A stretch of DNA of 61,604 bases, taken from NCBI GenBank assembly GCA_937923485.1, contig CALDUE010000076.1:1-61604 (forward strand). Direction: 5' to 3'. The DNA comes from an uncultured Saprospiraceae bacterium. Lineage in GTDB: Bacteria > Bacteroidota > Bacteroidia > Chitinophagales > Saprospiraceae. The notes beneath the pieces were generated by a model that made no database searches, was not told the origin of the DNA, and saw only the letters and a program-made list of their open reading frames with translations. The position numbers and the translations under genes were made by a program. Below are positions 36,212-44,694 of the stretch, piece after piece. Every line of letters starts with the position of its first letter. Positions within the stretch are counted from its first letter, which is position 1.

Positions 36212-36838
36212 ATGGAAAAAATTCGCCTCGAAATCGTTGCTCTTTCGCACAGTGTTGCTCAGTCACACAATTATGCGGTCGTTCTAGGAGAGCAATTTGG
36301 CGCACGCCGATTGCCTATAGTAATTGGTGCCTTCGAGGCGCAAGCTATAGCAGTTGCTATGGAGCGCATGGCTCCTAATCGTCCATTGACGCACGACCTT
36401 TTCAAGAACTCACTCGAAAAATTTGAAATCGATCTTAAAGAGATTGTGATCAATAACCTGGTAGAAGGCGTTTTCTATTCACTGCTCATTTGTGAGCGAC
36501 ACGGAGAGACGATTGAAATTGACAGTCGGACTTCGGATGCAATTGCGATGGCCGTACGCTTCCAATGTCCGATCTATACGTCAGAAGACATCCTCGAAAA
36601 AGCAGGTGTTGAGATCGAAGATGGAGAGAGTGACCAAGAAAGTGAAAAGAAGCCTTCGAAGAAACGCTCACGTCAAAAGCCAGCTTCCGCCAAAACCACC
36701 ACCGCGAGGCCAGATAAGTTGTCTAGCTACTCAATCAAAGACTTGAAGAGTATGCTCGACGAGATGCTTACAAATGAGAACTACGAGAAGGCTGCCGAGA
36801 TCCGCGATGAACTTGAGCGAAGGGAGAAGGAAGGGTAG
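36212..36838 (+). CDS. Bifunctional nuclease family protein (DUF151) with a UvrB/C motif
   Basis: 208 residues. The DUF151/BFN domain covers about 1-130: YAVVLGEQFGARRLPIVIGAFEAQAIAVAMERM, RPLTHDLFKNSLEKF, IDSRTSDAIAMAVRFQCPIYTSEDILEKAGV. A basic linker (KKPSKKRSRQKPASAKTTTARP) leads to a UVR-type helix pair (LKSMLDEMLTNENYEKAAEIRDEL). The family has nuclease activity in Bacteroidota, plants and Thermotoga. The linker contains the GGAA hairpin element (36683-36696) as ASAKT. Just after the stop is a hairpin repeat (36843-36862). Confidence 0.88.
   Translation: MEKIRLEIVALSHSVAQSHNYAVVLGEQFGARRLPIVIGAFEAQAIAVAMERMAPNRPLTHDLFKNSLEKFEIDLKEIVINNLVEGVFYSLLICERHGETIEIDSRTSDAIAMAVRFQCPIYTSEDILEKAGVEIEDGESDQESEKKPSKKRSRQKPASAKTTTARPDKLSSYSIKDLKSMLDEMLTNENYEKAAEIRDELERREKEG
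36683..36696 (-). repeat. Hairpin element, n:n' = G:C, loop GGAA
   Basis: The + strand reads GCTTCCGCCAAAACC; codes ASAKT in the linker of the bifunctional-nuclease protein. Confidence 0.65.
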
Positions 36839-36842
36839 TTCG

Positions 36843-36862
36843 ATAATTGTCAACTGACAATT
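36843..36862. repeat. Inverted repeat directly after the bfn stop
   Basis: AATTGTCA (36845-36852), AC, TGACAATT (36855-36862): a perfect 8-bp stem, starting 6 bp after the stop codon. Related in sequence to the AT-rich core of the 61-bp array (CAATTATCAACT). Confidence 0.6.
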
Positions 36863-36915
36863 CCGTAATGCTCCAAGGGACTTGTGCTTCGTATGATCTC
36901 AATTTGAACCTGACT

Positions 36916-37938
36916 TCAGACGACTATCCCTTTTTCAATAATCGCAGATGCTTTTTGAATTTCAGCATCCCCTATTCCTAGGTAAGTCACCATACGTATC
37001 GTACGCTTTCCAAATGCACTTGCAATGAGTCCGTTTTGGCGATAAGCTGAAAGAACTTCCTCGGCAGTGAGATGATCTTGCACATCGAAAATGACGATAT
37101 TCGTTTCGATCTCCCTTACTTGCTTAACGTAGGCCTGTTCGGCCAGCACTGCTCCTAAGCGTTGCGCTCGTTCATGATCTTCCGCCAAACGATCAACTTG
37201 ATGATGTAAAGCGTAAAGTCCAGCCGCTGCTAGGTATCCAGCTTGTCGCATTCCTCCTCCCATGACTTTTCGAAAGCGTCGAGCTTCACGAATGAAATCC
37301 GCTTTGCCGGTTAGCACACTACCAACGGGAGCCCCAAGTCCTTTGCTTAGGCATAGAGATATACTGTCGAAACGCTTGCCCCATGCTGAAGGCGATTCAC
37401 CTGTTGCAACGAGTGCATTCATGAGTCGAGCGCCATCCAAGTGAAGAGAAAGTTTATTGTCCTGACAGACCTTAAAAATAGGATCAACCTCAGCTATACG
37501 GTAGATAGATCCACCTCCTCGGTTGGCTGTATTCTCCAAAACGACAAGACGCGTTCGAGCCAACCAATCGTAGGCTGGCTGAATGGCAGCCTCTACTTGA
37601 TCTGCGGTGAGTTTACCTCGGCTACCCGGCACTGGGTTGATGCGGACTCCACTGTGCCATGCAAAACCTGCGCTTTCGTAATGCCAGATATGTGAATCAT
37701 GATCACAAATCACTTCATCGAGGGCATTGGTGTGCACCTTGATGGCAAGCTGATTAGTCATTGTGCCACTTGGACAGAAGAGTGCAGCTTCATGTCCGAA
37801 CATGTCAGCTACATAAGCTTCTAGCTTGTTGACGGTTGGGTCTTCACCAAATACATCATCTCCAACTTCTGCCTGCATCATGGCAGTCAGCATTTCTGGA
37901 GTTGGCTTGGTGGCGGTATCTGAAAGTAAGTTGATCAC
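36916..37938 (-). CDS. ltaE: Low-specificity L-threonine aldolase
   Basis: 340 residues; a PLP enzyme that splits threonine to glycine and acetaldehyde. Signatures: [77 protein letters not shown] (Asp-Gly before the PLP site) and [19 protein letters not shown] with the PLP lysine. The start (37938) overlaps the stop of the upstream DUF1499 gene by 4 bp (ATGA). A five-base-loop variant of the hairpin element sits at 37033-37047. Confidence 0.94.
   Translation of the reverse strand: MINLLSDTATKPTPEMLTAMMQAEVGDDVFGEDPTVNKLEAYVADMFGHEAALFCPSGTMTNQLAIKVHTNALDEVICDHDSHIWHYESAGFAWHSGVRINPVPGSRGKLTADQVEAAIQPAYDWLARTRLVVLENTANRGGGSIYRIAEVDPIFKVCQDNKLSLHLDGARLMNALVATGESPSAWGKRFDSISLCLSKGLGAPVGSVLTGKADFIREARRFRKVMGGGMRQAGYLAAAGLYALHHQVDRLAEDHERAQRLGAVLAEQAYVKQVREIETNIVIFDVQDHLTAEEVLSAYRQNGLIASAFGKRTIRMVTYLGIGDAEIQKASAIIEKGIVV
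37033..37047 (+). repeat. Variant hairpin element, five-base loop GATAA
   Basis: GTTTTGGCGATAAGC: arm GTTTTG and the GC/GC stem are intact; the loop has one extra base. Confidence 0.45.
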
Positions 37939-38339
37939 TGTCGCGAAGAAAACGCAGCGGAGATTGCTTTTACACGTCTTTTATTCGCACCCATGTCCAT
38001 ATGACCAACACGGGAGGCCGAACGCAAGTGAATCACAGACTCCTCTTTAGAAAAATAGAACTCTACGTCGTCAATAAATACGAAGGCACGGTACTCTACA
38101 TGCATGTAGTCGTCTGTTTCGGTTACAATTGAGGCCTTCGAATCCTTATTTAAGATGTTGATAAGTTCAAGCTTTGCTCTCATCGGATTGCCCTCAAACG
38201 GAATTGGATTAACCTTTTGAGAATGAACTGATGCTTGTGAACTTACGCAATTGGGCGAGCTAGGACACGCAGAAAGAATTCCGTCTTTTACTCCAAGGCC
38301 TGAGGGTTTCTTACGTGCGGAGGGTGCAATCCAGGGCAT
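37935..38339 (-). CDS. DUF1499 family protein
   Basis: 134 residues. The family pattern is clear: [31 protein letters not shown] near the N-terminus, [56 protein letters not shown] in the middle and end. Function unknown; often beside housekeeping genes. The stop overlaps the threonine aldolase start by 4 bp, so they share a transcript. A TACATTTG -7 box (38378 to 38371 on the minus strand) lies 32 bp upstream of the ATG. Confidence 0.85.
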   Translation of the reverse strand: MPWIAPSARKKPSGLGVKDGILSACPSSPNCVSSQASVHSQKVNPIPFEGNPMRAKLELINILNKDSKASIVTETDDYMHVEYRAFVFIDDVEFYFSKEESVIHLRSASRVGHMDMGANKRRVKAISAAFSSRQ

Positions 38340-38370
38340 GTAAATGTGTTGTTATGAGCTGATGTCTTTA

Positions 38371-38378
38371 CAAATGTA
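38371..38378 (-). promoter_or_regulatory. -7 box TACATTTG of the DUF1499-threonine aldolase operon
   Basis: Exact TAnnTTTG match on the minus strand, 31 bp before the ATG at 38339. No -33 element is visible. Confidence 0.55.
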
Positions 38379-38391
38379 CAACTTACATATT

Positions 38392-38448
38392 ATGAAGAGA
38401 CTGGTTTTATTGGTCGTAGTATTTCTGACCACATCCACAGAACCTTAG
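38392..38448 (+). other. Possible 18-codon signal-peptide stub
   Basis: ATG at 38392 opens MKRLVLLVVVFLTTSTEP and stops at TAG 38446-38448. It has the charged, hydrophobic and polar parts of a signal peptide but nothing after. Could be the broken head of a lost gene, a leader peptide or chance. Confidence 0.2.
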
Positions 38449-38570
38449 TCTGATTTGAAACGGAATGGATAGCACTCGTCTTTGTAGAACTAGACGTGGC
38501 AAATTTTCATTTGATCGTCGGCGCTCATAAAAAGTAGACTAGCATGGGCTGAGATGCCCTACATTTCGCC

Positions 38571-40178
38571 ATGACTTTTAGGTACCTATGTGTATTTACC
38601 CTCATGGTTCTCGCAAGTTGCGCAGAAGATGTCGCGATTCCTGACCCAGTTGAACCCACTGAAATGAAAAAACGATTCGTCAGTCCAGCAGATACCTACG
38701 GAGATTTATTTGTCCAAGTCCAGATGGAAGAGCTCTTTGAAGACTCTAAGACATTCGTAGACATGCCGTCACGCCGACCCTCGTCGGAAATAATGTCAGA
38801 CTACGAGAAGCAGCGCAACAAAGCAGATTTTGACTTGAAGGCCTTTGTAGAAGCTAATTTTAAAGAAGTGCCGGATCTGTTTGGAGATTTATCAAGTGAT
38901 TCAGACCTTGATCTAGACAAGCATATCGAACGCTTGTGGCCTATTTTGAACAGGGACAAAGACGAGCAGGAGGGTCAATGTAGCCTCATCCACTTGCCAG
39001 AAGATTACATCGTTCCTGGCGGTAGGTTTCGTGAATTCTATTATTGGGACAGCTATTTCTCGATGCTCGGTCTAATGGTTGATGACCAAAAGGGATACGC
39101 GCAGAGCTTAGTAAATAATTATGCTTTTTTGATTAACGAGTACGGCTACATACCTAACGGGAATAGAACCTACTATTTAAGTCGCTCGCAACAACCCTTT
39201 TTTGCCCCAATGGTAGGCTTACTTGCCGAAGCTGATGGCGATAGCGTGCTCATCAAGTACCTCCCCGAACTCAAAAAGGAGTATGCCTTTTGGATGAAGG
39301 GAAGTGGAGATCTCGAAAAAGTAGGTGATGCCGAATTAAGAACAACAAAGGTGAAGGGTGACTTCATCGTCAATCGATATTTCGATAATATTGCTACACC
39401 ACGACCTGAAGGATTCAGAGAAGATTCACTCTTAGCAAAGGACAGTGAACGAGACTTGAAAGAGTTGTACACTGATGTGCGTGCTGCCTGCGAATCTGGA
39501 TGGGATTTCAGCTCGCGTTGGTTGGTCGATCCAACGGATCTCGGCACTATTCAGACATCAAACCTTGCTCCAGTAGATTTGAATAGTCTGCTGTATTATC
39601 TTGAAGATATGCTCGCGAGGACCTATGAATTACAGGACAATAGCGAGCAGGCGCAGTTTTATGCGACAGCGGCATACGAGCGACGTAGAGCGATACTTAC
39701 AAACTTCTACGACCCAGAGTTGAAGTGGTTTGTAGACTATCAACTTGATCGAGAATCTCCTAGTTCCATTGTTACACTAGCTGGGATGTACCCGCTGTTT
39801 TTTGGTATTGCCACCAAGGATCAGGCGAAAGAGGTCGTCGAACGATTAGAACAAGATTTCTTGAAACCTGGAGGACTTGTAACGACGCTAGAAGATTCTG
39901 GACAGCAGTGGGATTCGCCTAACGGCTGGGCTCCCCTGCAATGGGTTGCCATCGCAGGATTGAGAAAGTATGGCTACAACAAACTCGCAAAAGAGGTAGC
40001 TAAGCGCTGGCTTGAATCGGGCAGAAGCGTATATGCCGAGACCGGAAAAGTCGTCGAAAAGTATAATGTCGTCGATCCTTCTTTAATTGCAGCTGGTGGG
40101 GAGTACACGAATCAAGATGGGTTTGGTTGGAGCAACGGCGTATTTGCACGCATCATCCATGACTATCCGAAGCTATAA
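38571..40178 (+). CDS. treA: Alpha,alpha-trehalase, glycoside hydrolase family 37, lipoprotein
   Basis: 535 residues. Lipoprotein signal MTFRYLCVFTLMVLASC. The trehalase signatures are present: PGGRFREFYYWDSYFSMLGL and QQWDSPNGWAPLQWVAI; the catalytic Asp lies in ACESGWDFSSRW and the catalytic Glu near the end in GKVVEKYNV. Splits trehalose to glucose outside the cytoplasm. Twelve bp before an APP1-type phosphatase gene, with which it seems co-transcribed. A near-match to the -7 box (TACATTTC at 38560) lies just upstream. Confidence 0.93.
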   Translation: MTFRYLCVFTLMVLASCAEDVAIPDPVEPTEMKKRFVSPADTYGDLFVQVQMEELFEDSKTFVDMPSRRPSSEIMSDYEKQRNKADFDLKAFVEANFKEVPDLFGDLSSDSDLDLDKHIERLWPILNRDKDEQEGQCSLIHLPEDYIVPGGRFREFYYWDSYFSMLGLMVDDQKGYAQSLVNNYAFLINEYGYIPNGNRTYYLSRSQQPFFAPMVGLLAEADGDSVLIKYLPELKKEYAFWMKGSGDLEKVGDAELRTTKVKGDFIVNRYFDNIATPRPEGFREDSLLAKDSERDLKELYTDVRAACESGWDFSSRWLVDPTDLGTIQTSNLAPVDLNSLLYYLEDMLARTYELQDNSEQAQFYATAAYERRRAILTNFYDPELKWFVDYQLDRESPSSIVTLAGMYPLFFGIATKDQAKEVVERLEQDFLKPGGLVTTLEDSGQQWDSPNGWAPLQWVAIAGLRKYGYNKLAKEVAKRWLESGRSVYAETGKVVEKYNVVDPSLIAAGGEYTNQDGFGWSNGVFARIIHDYPKL

Positions 40179-40190
40179 TTCCAACTAGGC

Positions 40191-41273
40191 ATGTTAGATC
40201 GAATCGGACGTATTCTCTATGATATCAAAAAAGGGTATCGGTCAGATTCTAAGCATAGAACTGATGACTCGGTAGTCATTCAACTGTATCGCGGATACCG
40301 ATCGTCCACGAAGTTGTTTGTGCAGGGAAGAGTGCTAAGTGAATCTGCTATCAAAGTATCGCAAAGCGACAGACGCTGGCGGAATTTTGTAAACGCCATC
40401 CGTAGATTCGAAAGTGATGAAGTTGCCGGAGCTCGACTCAGTTTAGATTACTTGGGACAGGGGTTTTCGCGAGAAGCAGACAGAGAGGGCTACTTCGAAG
40501 TGCATGAGGATGTAACCGTTCAGCCTACTCAACATCCTTGGGAGGCTATTAGCGCCAAGCTTGATGAGATTCCATATGGCAGACCTGCAGATGATCTTTT
40601 TGCGGGGGAAGTAGCAGATTTGTCAGCTGAGGCGAAGATTGCCGTGGTTACAGATATTGACGATACGATTCTACAGACCCATGTAACCTCCTTGTTCAAG
40701 CTGCGTGCGCTTTACCATACCCTCATGGATAATGCTTATACGAGGCTTTCCTTCAAAGGAGCTCCCGCATTATACCAAGCTTTGGCTTCGGGCCCCGATA
40801 CAGAGAATATCTCAAACCCTACGTTTTACTTGTCGCGAAGTCCGTGGAACTTATACGATATGCTTGAGCATTTTTTGGACGAAAAAGGATTTCCGAAGGG
40901 ACCTATTTTCTTAAGGGATGTAGGCCTTCCTTACCTCAAAACGGCAAGTGAGTTTGGACATAAAGAGGGGTCGATTTTAAGGTTGATCAATGATTTTCCA
41001 AGCTTGAGGTTTGTGCTTATTGGCGATTCTGGAGAAAAGGACGCCGACATCTACCACAGTGTAGCCAAGCGCCATCCTGATCGGATTGCGGCCATAATCA
41101 TTCGAAACGTGAAGAATAATGCGAATGCCAAACGCATACAGCGCATGTTCAGCCGCTTACCTGCTGGGCTTAACTACCACTTGGTGAAGAGCAGCGAGGA
41201 AGCAGCTATTCATCTCAAGCGATTGGGTTTTATCAATCAGACGCAGCTTGAACAGGTTCAAAAGGAAGCATAG
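40191..41273 (+). CDS. APP1-type phosphatidate phosphatase domain protein (DUF2183)
   Basis: 360 residues. The C-terminal half is the APP1 catalytic domain, a HAD-type fold: VVTDIDDTILQTHVTSLFKLRAL (DxDxT-like nucleophile motif), FYLSRSPWNLYDMLEHFLDEKGFPKGPIFLRDVG, FVLIGDSGEKDADIYHSVAKRHPDRI. The N-terminal half has a beta-rich domain including QLYRGYRSSTKLFVQGRVL. In yeast this domain dephosphorylates phosphatidate; the bacterial role is not established. It lies 12 bp after trehalase. An altered-arm hairpin variant (GTTTTCGCGAGAAGC) is at 40463-40477. Confidence 0.85.
   Translation: MLDRIGRILYDIKKGYRSDSKHRTDDSVVIQLYRGYRSSTKLFVQGRVLSESAIKVSQSDRRWRNFVNAIRRFESDEVAGARLSLDYLGQGFSREADREGYFEVHEDVTVQPTQHPWEAISAKLDEIPYGRPADDLFAGEVADLSAEAKIAVVTDIDDTILQTHVTSLFKLRALYHTLMDNAYTRLSFKGAPALYQALASGPDTENISNPTFYLSRSPWNLYDMLEHFLDEKGFPKGPIFLRDVGLPYLKTASEFGHKEGSILRLINDFPSLRFVLIGDSGEKDADIYHSVAKRHPDRIAAIIIRNVKNNANAKRIQRMFSRLPAGLNYHLVKSSEEAAIHLKRLGFINQTQLEQVQKEA
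40463..40477 (+). repeat. Variant hairpin element, arm GTTTTC, loop GAGAA
   Basis: GTTTTCGCGAGAAGC; the same 15 bases recur at 46793-46807. GC/GC stem kept. Confidence 0.4.
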
Positions 41274-41371
41274 TTAGACTTTTAAGGAGTGATTTTCTCG
41301 ACGAAAAAGGTGGTGACAATTACCGTATTTTAGCCTTGCGCCAAATCCTAATTCTCTAGTATTATTGACAC

Positions 41372-42076
41372 GTGTTAGATGCGCCTTCATATTCTCTCAA
41401 ACCGTTCTTCGTCTCCGCGGTATCAGTTGACATCGTCATATTTGGATTTGAGAATAAATCATTACGTGTACTCCTTGTTCAAAGAGGTGTAGAACCTTAC
41501 ATGAATCGCTGGGCACTTCCTGGTGAGATGGTAAAAGCCAATGAGAATTTGGATGCTGCTGCCGACCGTGTCCTCTTCGAATTGACGAGTATGAACGAGG
41601 TTTACCTCGAGCAGGTAGCAAGTTTTGGCGCGCCCGAACGCCACCCAGCGGGTCGAGCATTTACAGTTGCGTATTACTCGCTCATCGGCACCAGTGCCCA
41701 TCCTGTCTCTCCGAATGGCTGGGCGAAGCATGCACAGTACTTCGATATCAACGAGCTGCCAGATCTTGCATTTGACCATGCAGACGTCCTAAATGCTTGC
41801 CTAGAGCGACTACGCGAGCGAGTTCGTATGCGTCCTATTGGATTTGAATTATTGCCTCGGACGTTTAGTCTTTCCGACCTTCAAAACCTTTACGAGTCTA
41901 TACTTGGCGAGACCCTCGATAAGCGTAATTTCCGTAAGAAAATCCTATCGATGGGGATTGTTGAGGATACGGGCGACCTGCAATCCAACGTCAACCACCG
42001 TCCCGCGAAGCTCTATCGTTTTGACGAAAGTCGATATGAAGCACTGGTAAAGAAGGGATTCAGTTTTACGGTCTAG
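41372..42076 (+). CDS. NrtR-type Nudix-domain transcriptional regulator (degenerate Nudix box)
   Basis: 234 residues from a GTG start. N-terminal Nudix fold (SVDIVIFGFENKSLRVLLVQRGVEPYMNRWALPGEMVKANENLDAAADRVLFELTSM) and a C-terminal winged-helix domain (LLPRTFSLSDLQNLYESILGETLDKRNFRKKILSMGIVED). The Nudix box GX5EX7REUXEEXGU is damaged: the first Gly is Glu and two of the three Glu/Arg-Glu positions are replaced (RVLFEL). This is usual in NrtR-like regulators, which bind ADP-ribose or sugar-derived ligands instead of hydrolysing them. Related Bacteroidota proteins control NAD or arabinose metabolism. The trehalase operon just upstream is a possible target. Two hairpin elements lie in and after the end (42018, 42098). 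Confidence 0.82.
   Translation: MLDAPSYSLKPFFVSAVSVDIVIFGFENKSLRVLLVQRGVEPYMNRWALPGEMVKANENLDAAADRVLFELTSMNEVYLEQVASFGAPERHPAGRAFTVAYYSLIGTSAHPVSPNGWAKHAQYFDINELPDLAFDHADVLNACLERLRERVRMRPIGFELLPRTFSLSDLQNLYESILGETLDKRNFRKKILSMGIVEDTGDLQSNVNHRPAKLYRFDESRYEALVKKGFSFTV
42018..42031 (+). repeat. Hairpin element, n:n' = A:T, loop GAAA
   Basis: GTTTTGACGAAAGT, sense in the Nudix-regulator gene, read as RFDES. Confidence 0.65.
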
Positions 42077-42097
42077 ACAGTACGCCACATTTTTTCT

Positions 42098-42111
42098 GCT
42101 TTCGCCAAAAC
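42098..42111 (-). repeat. Hairpin element, n:n' = G:C, loop GAAA
   Basis: The + strand reads GCTTTCGCCAAAACC, 22 bp past the Nudix-regulator stop and 67 bp from the previous copy, in opposite orientation. Confidence 0.7.
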
Positions 42112-42190
42112 CTAACACCCCTAATCCTGTTGGAAATTGGGTAATGCATAAATGACCGAAAGAAGGTCAATTCCCCTGCTCACAAGACCG

Positions 42191-42198
42191 TACATTTG
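42191..42198 (+). promoter_or_regulatory. -7 box TACATTTG of lepA
   Basis: Exact TAnnTTTG match ending 6 bp before the lepA ATG at 42205. A TTG codon at 42196 lies inside the box, so the earlier in-frame start should not be used. Confidence 0.55.
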
Positions 42199-42204
42199 CA
42201 CGCT

Positions 42205-44010
42205 ATGGCCAATCCTATGGACCGCATCCGAAATTTTTGCGTGATCGCACACATCGATCATGGTAAGTCGACGCTTTCTGATCGTTTGCTTGAATTTACC
42301 AAGACGATCTCTGAACGTGACATGCAGTCGCAAGCACTCGACTCAATGGATATTGAGCGTGAGCGGGGTATCACCATTAAGAGCCACGCCATACAGATGT
42401 ATTACGATCGACCGAGCGACGGGCAGAAGTACACCTTCAATCTCATTGACACACCTGGCCACGTTGACTTTAGCTACGAGGTGAGTCGCTCTATTGCGGC
42501 ATGTGAAGGAGCGTTGCTTCTCGTAGATGCTTCACAGGGTGTGCAGGCGCAAACGATATCCAACCTCTATCTCGCGATGGAGCATGACCTTGAGATCATT
42601 CCGATTCTTAATAAGGTCGACATGGAAAGTGCGATGGTTGAGGAAATGAGTGATCAGATCATCGATTTGATTGGGTGTAGTAAAGAGGATATTGTGCTTG
42701 CATCCGGTAAGACAGGACTAGGTGTTCCTGATATCATGGAGGCTATTGTAGAGCGTATTCCGCATCCCGTTGGAGATGCTAGTGCGCCCTTGCAAGCCTT
42801 AATTTTTGATAGCGTCTACAATCCTTTTCGCGGTGTAATCGCATACTTCAGAGTCTTGAACGGGACCTTGAAGAAGAACGATGAGATTCGATTCATGAAT
42901 ACCCACAGTGACTATGTCGCCAATGAGGTCGGAATTCTGCAAATCAAGGAAATAGAGCAAAAACAGCTGCAAGCAGGTAATGTAGGCTACGTAATTACCG
43001 GTATCAAGGAGAGTGCGCTCATTAAAGTAGGTGACACCATTACTACGGTAGAGAATCCAGCCTCTGAAGGTATTCAAGGATTTGAGGAGGTGAAGCCGAT
43101 GGTTTATGCGGGTATTTTCCCAATCGACAACGATGATTTTGAAGACCTCCGCGAGAGTCTTGAAAAACTTCAACTCAACGATGCTTCGCTCACGTTCGAG
43201 CCGGAAAGCTCGGCAGCACTTGGATTCGGTTTCCGTTGTGGCTTCCTTGGGATGCTTCACTTGGAAATTATCCAAGAGCGCTTGAGTCGAGAGTATGATC
43301 AAGAGGTGATTACGACCGTTCCGAACGTTAACTACTACTCGTACTCTACCAAAGGTGTAAAGTCGCATGTACGAACTCCATCTGACTTGCTTGAATCTAC
43401 GCAGCTAGACTATGTGGAAGAACCATACATCAGCGCCCAGATCATCACGATGCCTGAGTACATCGGTCAGATTATGTCGCTTTGTTTGGATAAGCGAGGA
43501 ACGCTCAACAAGCAGACGTACCTCACGCAGAGTAGGGTAGAACTTACGTTTGAGCTTCCTCTTGCTGAGATCGTATTCGATTTCTATGATCGCTTGAAAA
43601 GCATTAGTCGTGGATACGCGAGTTTTGATTATCACATGATCGACTTCCGTCGCTCGGATCTGGTGAAGTTGGATATCCGACTTAATGGCGAGCCTGTTGA
43701 TGCTTTGACAGCCCTCGTTCACCGCACAAAAGCGGAGTACATCGGTCGCAAGATGTGTAAGAAGCTCAAAGAGTTACTACCACGTCAGCAATTCATGATT
43801 GCGATACAAGCTTCAGTAGGAGCGAAAATTATCGCACGTGAGACCATCTCTGCTCTTCGTAAGGATGTTACTGCCAAGTGTTATGGTGGTGATATTTCGC
43901 GTAAGCGTAAGCTGCTCGAAAAGCAAAAGAAGGGTAAGAAGAAGATGCGCCAGATCGGTAACGTAGAGGTACCACAGAAGGCATTCTTGGATGTGTTGAA
44001 GTTGGACTAG
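42205..44010 (+). CDS. lepA: Elongation factor 4 (LepA)
   Basis: 601 residues; a ribosome-bound GTPase that back-translocates or remodels stalled ribosomes. G1: [19 protein letters not shown]3: DTPGHVDF; G4: NKVD; LepA-specific regions include [19 protein letters not shown] and the C-terminal [69 protein letters not shown]. The start is ATG 42205 ([11 protein letters not shown]) since the -7 box TACATTTG occupies 42191-42198. The stop shares the palindrome CTAG with the stop of the convergent gene. Confidence 0.96.
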   Translation: MANPMDRIRNFCVIAHIDHGKSTLSDRLLEFTKTISERDMQSQALDSMDIERERGITIKSHAIQMYYDRPSDGQKYTFNLIDTPGHVDFSYEVSRSIAACEGALLLVDASQGVQAQTISNLYLAMEHDLEIIPILNKVDMESAMVEEMSDQIIDLIGCSKEDIVLASGKTGLGVPDIMEAIVERIPHPVGDASAPLQALIFDSVYNPFRGVIAYFRVLNGTLKKNDEIRFMNTHSDYVANEVGILQIKEIEQKQLQAGNVGYVITGIKESALIKVGDTITTVENPASEGIQGFEEVKPMVYAGIFPIDNDDFEDLRESLEKLQLNDASLTFEPESSAALGFGFRCGFLGMLHLEIIQERLSREYDQEVITTVPNVNYYSYSTKGVKSHVRTPSDLLESTQLDYVEEPYISAQIITMPEYIGQIMSLCLDKRGTLNKQTYLTQSRVELTFELPLAEIVFDFYDRLKSISRGYASFDYHMIDFRRSDLVKLDIRLNGEPVDALTALVHRTKAEYIGRKMCKKLKELLPRQQFMIAIQASVGAKIIARETISALRKDVTAKCYGGDISRKRKLLEKQKKGKKKMRQIGNVEVPQKAFLDVLKLD

Positions 44011-44591
44011 GAGTCAGCCCGCTGCAGCAGTAAATTCAGATGCTCCCGAGCATCGACAATCCCGAAAAAGCTAGCATTAGCTTTTGTTCCTTTCGGCAGC
44101 TCTTCCAAGAGTTGCGGGTCAAATCCGTAAGCCTCGTCCTCGCGTAGCTTACGTACGCTGCTCGATATTTGATTGAAGAGTGAGACATTCACTACGTTTC
44201 GCAAACCATCATCGGTCAATAATACGCGATCAAAAAAGTCATCGAAATCATAGGCGAGGACTTCAATTTTCGGTCCGTAGGTATGTAGAATGCTTACCTC
44301 TCCTTCGCGAGCAGAGATGCGACGATAAGCGATGGGTTCTCCAAATCCATTCAACATAAAGGGAATCCTCCCAGCTGGGTCACCACCAAAAAATCCTGCG
44401 TAGTGATCGTAGTACTGGGTTGGGTCTATGAGATCAAGTAATCCATTTCGGTGCTTTCCAAAGCCGATCTGATCCCACAAGTCATGTAAGCTTCTAGGTA
44501 CAGCGCCACCAACCTCGTCATGGATTTCCTCAGTGACGTCACGCCGAGGTTTATCGGGAGGATATGCTTCTGCAAAGCGAGTTATAGACAT
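44007..44591 (-). CDS. GAD-like / T6SS-immunity Tdi1-type domain protein
   Basis: 194 residues from ATG 44591. The sequence [54 protein letters not shown] fits the GAD-like / DUF1851 domain, and the C-terminal [33 protein letters not shown] fits the Tdi1 immunity-type part. Such proteins neutralise toxin effectors in other bacteria, but stand-alone copies are common and a toxin partner is not visible here. Ends tail-to-tail with lepA, sharing the 4-base palindrome CTAG. Confidence 0.65.
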   Translation of the reverse strand: MSITRFAEAYPPDKPRRDVTEEIHDEVGGAVPRSLHDLWDQIGFGKHRNGLLDLIDPTQYYDHYAGFFGGDPAGRIPFMLNGFGEPIAYRRISAREGEVSILHTYGPKIEVLAYDFDDFFDRVLLTDDGLRNVVNVSLFNQISSSVRKLREDEAYGFDPQLLEELPKGTKANASFFGIVDAREHLNLLLQRADS

Positions 44592-44694
44592 GACGGTGGG
44601 TTGGGAGGGCAAGCTACTCTATAGAAATGCACTTAGCGACAAATACATGCTACAACAGCTTGTCTCTTTCGGATTGACCCCTTCCCGCTACAGC

